Shown here: positions 1-7,843 of the stretch, one piece after another
Position numbering within the stretch: the stretch's first letter is position 1
Layout: each line of letters begins with the position of its first letter
Assembly: GCF_900110215.1 (NCBI RefSeq)
Contig: NZ_FOCX01000006.1
Location: 1 to 64,000 of the forward strand
Source of the DNA: Halorientalis persicus
GTDB lineage: Archaea > Halobacteriota > Halobacteria > Halobacteriales > Haloarculaceae
Length of the DNA stretch: 64,000 bases
Direction: 5' to 3'
Notes under the pieces: generated by a model
Databases searched by the model: none
The model's input: the letters and a program-made list of their open reading frames with translations, nothing else
Told to the model about the DNA's origin: nothing
Made by a program: the position numbers and the translations under genes

Positions 1-324
1 CTGGTCCACATGGCCGACGGCGCGGAGAACGCCAGTACGAGCGTCGAGTGTGACGCGCTGATGTTCGACAACGAGTCCACGTCGGACACGATGCCGTACA
101 TGGAGATCCAGGAGAACAAGGTCGACGTGGCTCACGAAGCCACCGTCGGGAAGATCGGCGACGAGGACGTCTTCTACCTGGAGACGCGTGGGCTGGACGA
201 CGACGACGCAAAGCAGATGATCGTCGCCGGCTTCATCGAGCCGATCACCGAAGAACTGCCCATCGAGTACGCGGTCGAGCTCAACCGCCTCATCGAACTC
301 GAGATGGAGGGCTCGCTCGGGTAA
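1..324 (+). CDS. sufB: Fe-S cluster assembly protein SufB, C-terminal part
   Basis: The 5' end is cut by the window, leaving the last 107 residues. SufB is the scaffold subunit of the SufBCD complex that builds Fe-S clusters in the cytoplasm. The visible part carries the family's C-terminal core: a conserved Cys near residue 18, then an acidic helix with EATVGKIGDEDVFYLETRG and DDDDAKQMIVAGFIEP, the beta-helix exit and helical tail shared with SufD. SufD follows after 14 bases, as expected of a suf operon. The upstream part, and a possible sufC, lie outside the window. Confidence 0.95.
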   Translation: MVHMADGAENASTSVECDALMFDNESTSDTMPYMEIQENKVDVAHEATVGKIGDEDVFYLETRGLDDDDAKQMIVAGFIEPITEELPIEYAVELNRLIELEMEGSLG

Positions 325-338
325 CCCCCGGATTCACC

Positions 339-1556
339 ATGAGCACGCAGGTACACGCAAACCTCACGGAGGAGCAGGTAACGGAGATCAGCGACCAGTT
401 CGACGAGCCCGAGTGGCTGCTGGAGACGCGACTCGACGCCCTCGACGCGCTCTCCGAGCTGGAGATGCCCGCGGTCATCCAGACGCCGGGCCGGGAGTGG
501 ACGAACCTCGACGCACTCGACTACGAGAGCTTCGTCGACCCCCTGGAGATGGCCCAGGAGAAAGACCGCGTGGACGCCGAGGGCGTCGACGTGCTCTCCT
601 GGTCCGAGGCACTTTCCGAACACGGTGACCTGATCGAAGAACGGTTCGGGAGCGTCGTCGATCCCCAGCGCAACTACCTCACGGCGCTGTCGACGGCGCT
701 GTTCTCGGCCGGGACCGTGGTCTACGTCCCCGAGGGCGTCGACGCCGAGGACGTGAAGATCCGGACCCGGATGAACAGTCGGGCGCTGTTCAACTACACG
801 CTGGTGATCGCCGAGGAGTCCGCCTCCGTCACCATCCTGGAACGCCAGGAGACGGGCGACGACGCGAGCGAGGAGGACGCACGCTACTACAGCGGCGTCG
901 TCGAAGCCGTCGCGGGCGAGAACGCCCACGTCCAGTACGGTGCGCTCCAGAACCTGGACGAGGACACCTACAACTTCCAGGTCAAGCGCGGCCACACCGG
1001 CCAGTACGGCACGGTCAACTGGATCGAGGGCAACATCGGCTCGCGCCTGACCAAGACCAGCGTCGAGACGCGACTGCTCGGTGACAGCTCCGAGAGCAAG
1101 ATCGTCGGCGCGTTCTTCGGCCACGAGGACCAGCACTTCGATCTCGGCTCGCGGGTCTGGCACGAGGCCGAACACACCACCGCCGACCTCGTGACCCGCG
1201 GTGTCCTCGACGACACCGCCCGCTCGGTCTACGAGGGCGTCCAGGACGTGGGTCGGGAGGCCTGGGACACCAACTCCTACCAGCGTGAGAACACGCTGAT
1301 GCTCTCCGACGAGAGCGAGGCCGACGCCTCACCGAAGCTGATCATCAACAACCACGACACCGAGGCCAGCCACTCCGCGACGGTCGGGCAGGTCGACGCC
1401 GAGGAGATGTTCTACATGACCTCGCGGTCGATCCCCGAGCAGGTCGCCGAGAATATGCTGGTCGAGGGCTTCTTCGAGCCCGTCCTCTCGGAGGTCGCGG
1501 TCGACGAGTTCCGCGAGGACCTCGACGACCTGATCGCGCGCCGACTGCGCGAATAG
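339..1556 (+). CDS. sufD: Fe-S cluster assembly protein SufD
   Basis: This 405-residue protein is homologous to the preceding SufB and partners it in the SufBCD complex. The N-terminal helical region (about residues 1-100) is followed by the right-handed beta-helix (about 130-330). The C-terminal helical domain contains HDTEASHSATVGQVDAEEMFY and the MTSRSIPEQVAENMLVEGFFEP stretch, parallel to the SufB tail. ATG at 339 is the first start after the sufB stop, and there is no intergenic promoter, so it is probably co-transcribed with sufB. Length is normal for archaeal SufD. Confidence 0.95.
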   Translation: MSTQVHANLTEEQVTEISDQFDEPEWLLETRLDALDALSELEMPAVIQTPGREWTNLDALDYESFVDPLEMAQEKDRVDAEGVDVLSWSEALSEHGDLIEERFGSVVDPQRNYLTALSTALFSAGTVVYVPEGVDAEDVKIRTRMNSRALFNYTLVIAEESASVTILERQETGDDASEEDARYYSGVVEAVAGENAHVQYGALQNLDEDTYNFQVKRGHTGQYGTVNWIEGNIGSRLTKTSVETRLLGDSSESKIVGAFFGHEDQHFDLGSRVWHEAEHTTADLVTRGVLDDTARSVYEGVQDVGREAWDTNSYQRENTLMLSDESEADASPKLIINNHDTEASHSATVGQVDAEEMFYMTSRSIPEQVAENMLVEGFFEPVLSEVAVDEFREDLDDLIARRLRE

Positions 1557-1630
1557 GAGGTTTCAACCTCGAAAGCGAACGGGCCGCTGGCCCGTGCGTG
1601 ATCTGCTGTGACGCTTTCTTCGCCGTTCCG

Positions 1631-2668
1631 TTACGCCAGCCAGGAGAGCCAGCTCCCGTAGGCCTCGAATTCGGCAATTTTCGCGGTTTCGGCCTCGCCG
1701 TCCTCGAAGCGGACGTGCCGATACGTCGGATCGCTGGGCGGGGTCGACGGATCACCCGACAGCCAGTGGACCGGGCGCTCGCGGCTGGCGTCGGCCAGCG
1801 TCTCGCGGACGGCTGCCACGGCGTCGTCGGGGAACTGATAGAGGGCGATGGTGCTGAACACGACGAGCGTGGCGTCTGCCGGGGCGTCGCCGAGGCGGTC
1901 GGGGAGGACCCCCGCGGCGTCGCCGGCAACGAGGTCGGGCGGTTCCTCGGCGGCCAACTGCAGTGCGGCGGCCAGCCGTTCGTGCCGACGGTGCTGGTTC
2001 GGGAGGACGAGCGCGCGGAGCCAACGAGCGTCGTCCTCGTCGGTCACGTCGAGCGGGTTCAGGTCGACGCCCCACCGCTCTGTGACCATCGGGGCCGCCT
2101 CGGGCAGTGGCGGCGTCCCGTCCCGGAGGTGGGTCTCGATGCGGACCGGCGAGTCGGGATCGCCGACGACGTGGTCGTCGAACGCGTAGCGGTATCGGTC
2201 CCACAGCAGATTCAGGCCCGCGCTGGCTCCGAGTTCGACGAGGGCGAGCGGATCGCCGTCGGCGGCGGCGACGCGAGCGAAGGCCGGGTAGAGGACGGCC
2301 GACCGACCCACGTCGTTGGTCTGGACCAGCCGACTGTCGAGTCGCTCGCGAATCGCCTCGCGGTGGTCGCGACAGAACGACTGAAACGCTGGGAACGGGT
2401 CGGTCTCGGTCGGATCGGCGGGGTCGTCGGTGACGGTGGGGTAGAAGTCGGCCAGAGGATGGTCGACGCCGGACAGGAGGCGGTCGTGGACGGCACCGAG
2501 CAGGAGGTTCGGGGCGGGTTGACTCGCCGGGGCCGTCGCGGCCAGATCGAGGAGGGCATCGTCGTCTGCGGTGGCACGGCTCAGTCGCTCGTACAGCCGG
2601 GACTGGTCGCTCGCCCAGTCGGCGAACTCGCGGAACTCGTCGGCGCGGGGCATGGTCGCTGGTGCCAC
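1631..2668 (-). CDS. DUF2332 family protein
   Basis: The 345-residue cytoplasmic protein matches the DUF2332 family, found in haloarchaea and actinobacteria and of unknown function. Recognisable parts are an N-terminal helical region (EFREFADWASDQSRLYERL), a central GASAGLNLLWDRYRY segment that resembles a nucleotide- or SAM-binding glycine loop, and a later LVVFSTIALYQFPDD strand-helix. The methyltransferase-like loop is an inference. It converges with sufD and is divergent from the ferritin-like gene, so it is probably its own transcript. Confidence 0.8.
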   Translation of the reverse strand: MAPATMPRADEFREFADWASDQSRLYERLSRATADDDALLDLAATAPASQPAPNLLLGAVHDRLLSGVDHPLADFYPTVTDDPADPTETDPFPAFQSFCRDHREAIRERLDSRLVQTNDVGRSAVLYPAFARVAAADGDPLALVELGASAGLNLLWDRYRYAFDDHVVGDPDSPVRIETHLRDGTPPLPEAAPMVTERWGVDLNPLDVTDEDDARWLRALVLPNQHRRHERLAAALQLAAEEPPDLVAGDAAGVLPDRLGDAPADATLVVFSTIALYQFPDDAVAAVRETLADASRERPVHWLSGDPSTPPSDPTYRHVRFEDGEAETAKIAEFEAYGSWLSWLA

Positions 2669-2775
2669 AGCGGCCGCTTAGGGGTGTCGGTCCCGAGGGA
2701 ACGGCTTAAGTTCCCGCCTACCTGAATCGGGAGTATGCAGGCGGGACAGAGTCGATGCCGTCGGTGGTGGTCGCC

Positions 2776-3255
2776 GTGAGCGTCCAGCAACCGGTCTCGA
2801 ACGACCACCAGCTGGCGCGGCTGCTGCAGATCGGCGTCGTCCTCGAAGAGGTCGTGGAGGCACGGGCGGGCGAACACGCCCGGACGATGGACGTCGACGA
2901 CCCGGAACTGGAGGCGTTGCTCGCCGAGGCTGCCGAGGAATCGGCCGACCACCGCGAGCAACTGGAAGATCTGATCGACGACCTCGAAGCCGACACGATT
3001 CCGTTCGAGGAGATCAAGGGGCTCGTGAAGGCCCAGTACGAGGCCGAATCGGACTTCGACGGCGTGCTCTACGACCAGCTGTGCAACGAGGAGACGGCCT
3101 ACAAGTTCTACGACGACCTCATCGCGGCCATCGAGGAGTCAGACGCGACGCTCAGCGTGGATCGGCAGCAACTGATCGAGACGCTGTCGTCTATCCGGGA
3201 GGAGGAAGCCGAAGGGGTCGAAGAGGTCACGGAACTCATGGAGACACGAGAATGA
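2776..3255 (+). CDS. Ferritin-like four-helix protein paired with SirR
   Basis: This is an all-helical acidic protein of 159 residues if GTG at 2776 is used; that start begins MSVQQPVSNDHQLARLLQIGV, and an ATG at 2755 would add seven weakly supported residues. Helices carry spaced Glu/His residues (EEVVEAR..EH and ESADHREQLEDLIDDLE), in the manner of ferritin/rubrerythrin-like domains, suggesting a di-metal or iron-linked role. The DtxR-type regulator begins 31 bases after its stop, so the two are likely co-transcribed and linked in iron homeostasis. The exact subfamily is uncertain. Confidence 0.75.
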   Translation: MSVQQPVSNDHQLARLLQIGVVLEEVVEARAGEHARTMDVDDPELEALLAEAAEESADHREQLEDLIDDLEADTIPFEEIKGLVKAQYEAESDFDGVLYDQLCNEETAYKFYDDLIAAIEESDATLSVDRQQLIETLSSIREEEAEGVEEVTELMETRE

Positions 3256-3286
3256 TCTGGAACTATCCGTACGGAGGGGGTCTCGC

Positions 3287-3718
3287 GTGAACACGTCCGA
3301 CCAGTATCTCAAGGCGATCTATCTCGTCCAGCAGGCGGAAGACGGCCCGGCCTCGACCGGCCGCGTCGCCGATATGCTCGACGTGAGCCCCGCGAGCGCC
3401 AACGAGATGATCGGCAAACTCGAGGACAAGGAACTCCTCGAACACGAGAAGTACAAGGGCGTCACCCTCACCGACGAAGGGATCGTCCGCGCCCGGGACG
3501 CGCTCCAGACCTACTGTATCATCGAACGGTTCCTGCTGGAAGTCCTCGATGTCGAAGAGTTCCGCGCCGAGGCCAAACAACTCGAACCCGTCATCGACGA
3601 GACCGTCGCCGACCGCCTCGACACCATCATCGACCGCGATCCGAAGTGTCCCGACTGTTTCGCCCCCGAAGCCGACGCCTGTTCCCTGCTGGAAGTCGAA
3701 CCCGACCCGGCGGACTAA
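3287..3718 (+). CDS. DtxR/SirR-family metal-dependent transcriptional regulator
   Basis: The 143-residue regulator has a GTG start. Residues 1-65 form the winged helix (TGRVADMLDVSPASANEMIGKL). Residues 65-120 form the dimerisation and metal region typical of DtxR proteins. In the usual metal-binding stretch the family His position is Pro here (EAKQLEPVIDET), and the C-terminus adds a Cys-rich tail (CPDCFAPEADAC), which may supply different ligands. It lacks the SH3-like third domain of long DtxR proteins. The likely role is repression of iron or manganese genes, and the upstream ferritin-like gene is its obvious partner. Confidence 0.88.
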   Translation: MNTSDQYLKAIYLVQQAEDGPASTGRVADMLDVSPASANEMIGKLEDKELLEHEKYKGVTLTDEGIVRARDALQTYCIIERFLLEVLDVEEFRAEAKQLEPVIDETVADRLDTIIDRDPKCPDCFAPEADACSLLEVEPDPAD

Positions 3719-3780
3719 ACTACTTTTATTTTCACTCCGGCTGGCTTGCATATTTGCAACCGTCGACCGAACGGCTTTCC
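3719..3780 (+). promoter_or_regulatory. T-rich stretch and small inverted repeat upstream of the zinc-finger/HNH gene
   Basis: Just after the sirR-like stop, bases 3721-3733 are T-rich (tacttttattttc) and could end that transcript or supply a TATA box. Bases 3746-3759 form a perfect inverted repeat, TTGCA-TATT-TGCAA, about 22 bases before the next ATG. This could be an operator, but that is a guess from position alone. Confidence 0.35.
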
Positions 3781-4526
3781 ATGGAGTGTCCGACTTGTGG
3801 TAAGTCACTCACGACTGAACGTGGCGTCAAACAACACCACACGAAGGTCCACGACGATCCACTCCCGAACCGGGAGTGTGCCGGTTGTGGGACGGAGTTT
3901 TACGATCCGAAGGCCCGCCTGACGTATTGCGACGACTGCAATCCCAACGCCGGCGAACACAACGGTAACTGGAAAGATGCGAAAGAGAAGACGGAGTGTG
4001 AACGGTGTGGTGACGAGTTCGAATACTACCCGTCAGATAAGAAAGGCGTCTATTGCCCGACGTGCGTCGAGGAGGCGGACGAATTCCTCGGAACGCATTA
4101 CGCAGAAGTCCACGACATCGAACCTGTCTCACGCGAATGTAAGCAGTGTGGGGAACAGTTCGAGGTTCTTCCCTGTTTTACGAGGGATGGTGACCGGAAG
4201 TTCTGTGACCACGATTGCCTCAGTTCGTGGCTCTCCGACGAGTGGGGGGCGGGACTGCGGTGTACAATGGCGACTGGCGCTCGATTCGGAGACGAGCGCT
4301 TGAGCGGGACGATTACCAATGTCGCTTCTGTGGTAAAGACCGTGACGAGATGGGCCGTAATCCTGACGTTCATCACGTCAGGCCAGTTCGGGATTTCGAC
4401 GACCCACAGGATGCCCACGTTATGGACAACGTGATCTCGCTCTGCCGGAGCTGTCACGGACTGGCCGAACACGAGACTATCCCAGCATCCGTGCTTCGTG
4501 TCATGGCGAAATCCCGGAATTCATAA
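3781..4526 (+). pseudogene. Zinc-finger HNH endonuclease, interrupted by a frameshift
   Basis: The first frame (3781-about 4248) encodes a C2H2-like finger (CPTCGKSLTTERGVKQHHTKVH), then CxxC knuckles (ECAGCGTEF, CDDC, CERCGDEF, CPTC, CKQCGEQF, CDHDCLSSWLS). The HNH part lies in another frame (about 4242-4526): VYNGDWRSIRRRALERDDYQCRFCGK, then NPDVHHVRPV and NVISLCRSCH, a complete Cys4/HNH core. The two frames meet in a run of six G at 4244-4249. One more G would give an uninterrupted protein of about 248 residues. Such proteins are widespread in haloarchaea. It is either a recent one-base deletion or a sequencing error. Confidence 0.8.
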
Positions 4527-4527
4527 G
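4521..4527 (+). promoter_or_regulatory. TATA-like box for tRNA-Gln
   Basis: The sequence tcataag lies about 30 bases before the first tRNA base, the expected archaeal promoter spacing. It overlaps the end of the HNH reading frame. Confidence 0.45.
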
Positions 4528-4553
4528 ACGCCGGAACCAAAACGAGGTATTGC

Positions 4554-4677
4554 AGTCCCGTGGTGTAGTGGCCAATCATCTAGGCCTTTGGAGGAGTACA
4601 CCCTGTACACGCTTGGAAACCCCAGCTGTGTATTCCGAGGATAGCCTAGGACGGCGGTTCGAATCCGCCCGGGACTA
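4554..4677 (+). tRNA. tRNA-Gln (anticodon UUG) with an intron
   Basis: The acceptor arms AGTCCCG (4554-4560) and CGGGACT (4670-4676) pair perfectly, with discriminator A at 4677. The anticodon stem TAGGC (4581-4585) pairs with GCCTA (4644-4648). The loop C-T-TTG-G places anticodon TTG at 4588-4590. The T-arm GGCGG-TTCGAAT-CCGCC is canonical. The stem only forms if an insertion after position 37 is removed. No CCA is encoded. Confidence 0.93.
4592..4642 (+). other. tRNA-Gln intron, 51 nt
   Basis: Removal of 4592-4642 (or equally 4593-4643) joins G37 to A38 and restores the anticodon stem-loop, the standard archaeal intron position. Haloarchaeal tRNA-Gln genes are known to carry an intron cut by the EndA endonuclease. 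The exact boundary is ambiguous by one base. Confidence 0.85.
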
Positions 4678-4705
4678 CTATAAGATATTTTATAAAAATT
4701 ACGAC
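4678..4705 (+). terminator. AT-rich stretch after tRNA-Gln
   Basis: The sequence after the tRNA (ctataagatattttataaaa) is strikingly AT-rich against the surrounding GC-rich DNA. It likely ends the tRNA transcript at the T runs. The same stretch holds a TATA-like box that could serve the small gene at 4777. Confidence 0.5.
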
Positions 4706-4776
4706 CTCGCCGACCATCTTCCACCGGAACCAAAGCAGTTGAACCTCCGGGCGTCGTACTGACCCACAGAGCGACC

Positions 4777-4935
4777 ATGTTCGAACCCGTCTTCGCCCAC
4801 GCCGGTTCTTCGGCACTCCCACTTCCCCACGCCGTCGTCGATAGCCTTCTCGGAATCGGGGCCGGGCTGGTGGTCGTGGCGCTGTTTTACCTGGTCCTGC
4901 GGTTCTATGCGGGGTCGTCGGAGTCCGAGTTCTGA
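4777..4935 (+). CDS. Small membrane protein, 52 residues
   Basis: A short ORF starts at ATG 4777 and stops with TGA at 4933-4935. The product begins MFEPVFAHAGSSALPLPHAV, has one clear transmembrane helix (about residues 24-44, LLGIGAGLVVVALFYLVLRF) and an acidic serine-rich C-terminus. Codon use fits its neighbours and AT-rich promoter-like DNA lies upstream. Its last 31 bases overlap the 3' end of the convergent PNPOx-like gene. I recognise no family. Confidence 0.65.
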   Translation: MFEPVFAHAGSSALPLPHAVVDSLLGIGAGLVVVALFYLVLRFYAGSSESEF

Positions 4936-5447
4936 GCGTCGGTCATCCGGTCGGCGTAGTCCCAGGTGGCGACGCGGGTCGGGTCGATCCGAATCGTGAC
5001 TTCCTCGCGGTCCTTGTCGAGCAGGCGCTGGGCCAGTTCGGAGTCGGTGCCGCCGAGATAGCGGTCCAGCAGCGACCGGAGGACGGTCTTCTCGGGGTCG
5101 GGGTCGACGGTGGCCTCGCCCTGGCCGCGGACGCCCCGGTAGGGTGGGTCGTTGACCGAGACCTCGAAGGCGACGCCGGGGTCCTGATCGAGGAACGTGA
5201 CCACGTCGGCGCTGGCGGCGGTCGCACAGTGGAGGGCGCCGTCGCGGTACTCGTACCACAGCGAGAGCATCCAGAGGCCGCCGCCGGGGGTTCGACAACT
5301 CAGTCGGATCGGGACGCGGCTGTCGGTGAGGAAGGCGGCTGCTTCCTCGCGAGTCCAGGGGCCGGAGGGGTCCCACGACCCGTCGATCACGGCTCCGGAG
5401 CGTCGGTCGCTGTCGGTCACGGCGGTAGTGAGGGGTTCCAGACGCAT
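4905..5447 (-). CDS. Pyridoxamine 5'-phosphate oxidase-like flavin-binding protein
   Basis: This 180-residue split-barrel protein has the signature of the PNPOx-like superfamily: RVPIRLSCRTPGGGLWMLSLWYEYRDGALHCATAASADVVTFL at about residues 46-90, then DPGVAFEVSVNDPPYRGVRGQGEATV. It probably binds FMN, F420 or haem, but the substrate cannot be read from sequence. ATG at 5447 begins MRLEPLTTAV; a longer upstream extension runs into the DUF502 gene and is not credible. It is divergent from the DUF502 gene. Confidence 0.8.
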   Translation of the reverse strand: MRLEPLTTAVTDSDRRSGAVIDGSWDPSGPWTREEAAAFLTDSRVPIRLSCRTPGGGLWMLSLWYEYRDGALHCATAASADVVTFLDQDPGVAFEVSVNDPPYRGVRGQGEATVDPDPEKTVLRSLLDRYLGGTDSELAQRLLDKDREEVTIRIDPTRVATWDYADRMTDAQNSDSDDPA

Positions 5448-5493
5448 AGTCGTCGGGGGCACGTTCTTTGTCGGGCCGGTGATACCCTCGGGT

Positions 5494-6156
5494 ATGCGAT
5501 TACGAGAAGTACTCCGGAACAGTTTCGTCGCCGGGTTGGCGCTGTTGGCACCGCTGGTCGTGACCGTCGTCGCGATGCAATTTCTGGTCGGCTGGGTGAC
5601 GACGTTCATCGACCCGGTCGTGCAGGGGACGCGGCTGACTCGGTACACGGCCAACATCGAGGCGGTCGCACAGGCGCTGGCGCTGCTGTCGATCGTCGTG
5701 TTCGTCGTCGCGCTGGGCTATCTCGCCCAGGGTCGGATCGGCCAGCGCGTGTTCGCGTGGATCGACCGGGGGATCGGCGTCGTCCCGCTGGTCAGTATCG
5801 TCTACTCCAGCGTCAGACAGGTTGCCAACGCGCTGACCGAGGGGTCGAGCCGCTACAAGCGCGTCGTCATGGTGGAGTATCCCCGCGAGGGCGTCTATAG
5901 CATCGGGTTCGTCACGGGTGATGGGCCCGACGAAGCCGCGAACGTGGCCGGTGAACGGTTGTACAACGTCTTCCTGCCGAACAGTCCAAATCCCACCGGC
6001 GGCCGCTTTCTCATGGTGCCCGAAGACGAGATTCAGGAACTCGACATCAGCGTCCGTCGTGGCGTCCGGTTGCTCGTGACGACCGGGATGGCCGAGAGCG
6101 ACGAGGAGGTGGCCCAACTGCGGGCCGAGGCCGACCTTCCGGATCGTTACATATAG
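5494..6156 (+). CDS. DUF502 family membrane protein
   Basis: The 220-residue protein has two N-terminal transmembrane segments (about residues 10-30, VAGLALLAPLVVTVVAMQFLVGW, and 57-77). These are followed by the DUF502 core with GIGVVPLVSIVYSSVRQVANAL, then VVMVEYPREGVYSIGFVTG and VFLPNSPNPTGGRFLMVPEDEI, all hallmarks of the family. Function is unknown. The earlier in-frame starts lie over the opposite-strand PNPOx gene, so ATG 5494 is preferred. The 3' end overlaps the GNAT gene by ten bases. Confidence 0.88.
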   Translation: MRLREVLRNSFVAGLALLAPLVVTVVAMQFLVGWVTTFIDPVVQGTRLTRYTANIEAVAQALALLSIVVFVVALGYLAQGRIGQRVFAWIDRGIGVVPLVSIVYSSVRQVANALTEGSSRYKRVVMVEYPREGVYSIGFVTGDGPDEAANVAGERLYNVFLPNSPNPTGGRFLMVPEDEIQELDISVRRGVRLLVTTGMAESDEEVAQLRAEADLPDRYI

Positions 6157-6878
6157 GCCGCGTCCCAGCGCGTGGGTTTGCGGCTGTTGCCACACTCGCC
6201 GCACTCGATGCGGCCCATGGCGTCCATCGCGTTGGCCAGCGAGTCGCACTTTCCGCAGTGGTAGCCGTACTTTTCCTCGCGAGCCTCGTCGACGTAGACG
6301 ACGTGGAACGGACCGGCCGAGCCCTCGTCGACGTCGTCGTGATCGATGTACACCGTCTGCCCGTCGTCGGTCGTCCGTGGCTCCAGTCCCTCCGGCTCGG
6401 CTTCGAGGTACAGCGCCTCGGTGTAGGGACTGCCGTCGATCTCGACTTCCCCTTCGCCGACCTTCTCGAAGCCACGCTGTTTGTAGAAGGTGTTCCCGAC
6501 CTCGTTCATCGAGAGGACGCGCCCGCGGAGCTGGGTGATGTCCCGGTCGTGGAGGCGGTCGCGAACGGCGTCGAACAGGTCCGAGCCGATCCCCTCGCCC
6601 CGGTAGTCGGGGTGGACGTGGAGCCACAGCAGGTCCGCGCCGGTCTCGTCGTCGTGGATCACGGTCTCGGTGAACGCGACCGCCTCACCCTCGTGTTCGG
6701 CCAGCAAGAAGAGCATATCCTCCCGATCCACCTTCTCCGTGTACTCCGCCTCGTCGTACCACTGGTGGACCGTCCCCTCGATGGTCTGTGGACTGAGGGT
6801 GTAGGACGCTTCTAGCGACCGTTCGGCGATCTCCATGACCGCTTCCTGATCGTCAGGAGTTGCCGCTCTGACTTCCAT
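6147..6878 (-). CDS. GNAT-family N-acetyltransferase with C-terminal zinc-ribbon domain
   Basis: Residues 1-150 form a GNAT fold. The acetyl-CoA loop is visible as LLWLHVHPDYRGEGIGSDLFDAV (about 83-105), followed by MNEVGNTFYKQRGFEKVGEGE. The C-terminal 90 residues form a separate domain ending in paired CxxC motifs (CGKCDSL and CGECGNS), a zinc ribbon also seen alone in haloarchaeal DUF5816-type proteins. The fusion suggests acetylation of a protein or nucleic-acid-bound target, which is an inference. The acceptor is unknown. Confidence 0.85.
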   Translation of the reverse strand: MEVRAATPDDQEAVMEIAERSLEASYTLSPQTIEGTVHQWYDEAEYTEKVDREDMLFLLAEHEGEAVAFTETVIHDDETGADLLWLHVHPDYRGEGIGSDLFDAVRDRLHDRDITQLRGRVLSMNEVGNTFYKQRGFEKVGEGEVEIDGSPYTEALYLEAEPEGLEPRTTDDGQTVYIDHDDVDEGSAGPFHVVYVDEAREEKYGYHCGKCDSLANAMDAMGRIECGECGNSRKPTRWDAAYM

Positions 6879-7111
6879 ATGTTACGGTACGGCGGTGGTC
6901 GGCATAAATCCATGTCACACGGTCTCGGTGTCGAAGGGTACCGCTGACGGCACAGCGGACCGTTCGGGCAGCCGTATCCACACGCCGGAACCGGCACGCG
7001 GGGGCCGAATTCGGGGGCGTGGTAGATTTCAGGGTGTCGTAACGCTAAAGACCCGCACTCGCTTTTATATCCGTAAGATGAACAGCGAACGTCACGTCCG
7101 GAGGTGGTCCC
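6879..7111 (+). promoter_or_regulatory. Intergenic region with leadered promoter for the HD protein
   Basis: The 233-base gap between the divergent GNAT and HD genes holds no credible ORF. A TATA-like box, cttttatatcc, is at 7062-7072. A Shine-Dalgarno sequence, GGAGGTG, is at 7100-7106, five bases before the GTG start at 7112. The transcript is therefore probably leadered, unlike most in the window. Confidence 0.6.
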
Positions 7112-7843
7112 GTGGGTGTTGAAATACGGGAGTCGCCCGTCTCGGACGCGGAATTCGAGGCGATGCAGGTCTTCGTCCACGACTACCTCGAAGCGAGCGT
7201 GGTCAACGAGGACGAAGGCGGGCGGATGCGGTGGTATCCCTGGCACTCGGCGGCCTACCGGTTCAACCACATCATGAACGTGGTCGAGCTGGCGACCGAC
7301 ATCGCGCGCGAGGAGGGTGCGAACGTCGACGTGACGCGCGTCGCGGCCCTCTTTCACGACATCGCCAAGCTCGAAGCCGACCAGGACGTCCACGCCGAGG
7401 AGGGCGCTCGCATCGCCCGCGAGTACCTGACCACCCACTGCGACTACCCCCAGTCGTTCGTCGACGAGGTCTGTACCGCGGTCGAAGACCACTCCTACCA
7501 GGGACCGCTCTCGGACCTGTCGCTGGAGACCCAGTGTCTGATCGAGGCCGACCTGCTCGACAAGGTCGGTGCGAACGGCACGGCCCTGATGCTGTTGCGG
7601 ATGGGCTACGAGTCCCGGACGCATATGGACGCCGCGGAGATGGTCGGGCGCGTGCTCGAACGCGGCCGCGACGCCGCCGAGCGCGTCGAGAGCGACACGG
7701 CCGAGAGCGTCGTCCACCAGCGGCTCAAACGCGTCAAGTGGTTCAAGGAGTGGCTCGAATCCGAGGTGGCCATGATGGGTGACTCCGACGCCGAGCTGAG
7801 TCCTGGCATGGAGAAGGAACTCGACGACGAAGTCGACGACTAG
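7112..7843 (+). CDS. HD-domain phosphohydrolase
   Basis: This 243-residue HD-superfamily protein has the metal-binding motif H..HD..D: HIMNVVELATDIA (first His near residue 53), ALFHDIAKLEADQDVHAEEGARIA (near 73-96) and a later ED-H in VEDHSYQGPLS, with DLLDKVGANG supplying the last Asp. The family hydrolyses nucleotides, cyclic dinucleotides or (p)ppGpp, and the substrate is not predictable here. GTG 7112 is preferred because GGAGGTG sits five bases upstream. It overlaps the convergent LysE gene by four bases. Confidence 0.85.
   Translation: MGVEIRESPVSDAEFEAMQVFVHDYLEASVVNEDEGGRMRWYPWHSAAYRFNHIMNVVELATDIAREEGANVDVTRVAALFHDIAKLEADQDVHAEEGARIAREYLTTHCDYPQSFVDEVCTAVEDHSYQGPLSDLSLETQCLIEADLLDKVGANGTALMLLRMGYESRTHMDAAEMVGRVLERGRDAAERVESDTAESVVHQRLKRVKWFKEWLESEVAMMGDSDAELSPGMEKELDDEVDD

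Noticed and set aside
174-1175. A 333-residue minus-strand frame opposite sufB and sufD
   Set aside because: Antisense shadow of sufBD, with no family resemblance.
6895-7122. A 75-residue plus-strand ORF upstream of the HD gene
   Set aside because: It covers the TATA box and Shine-Dalgarno site of the HD gene and is Arg/Gly-rich without recognisable features.
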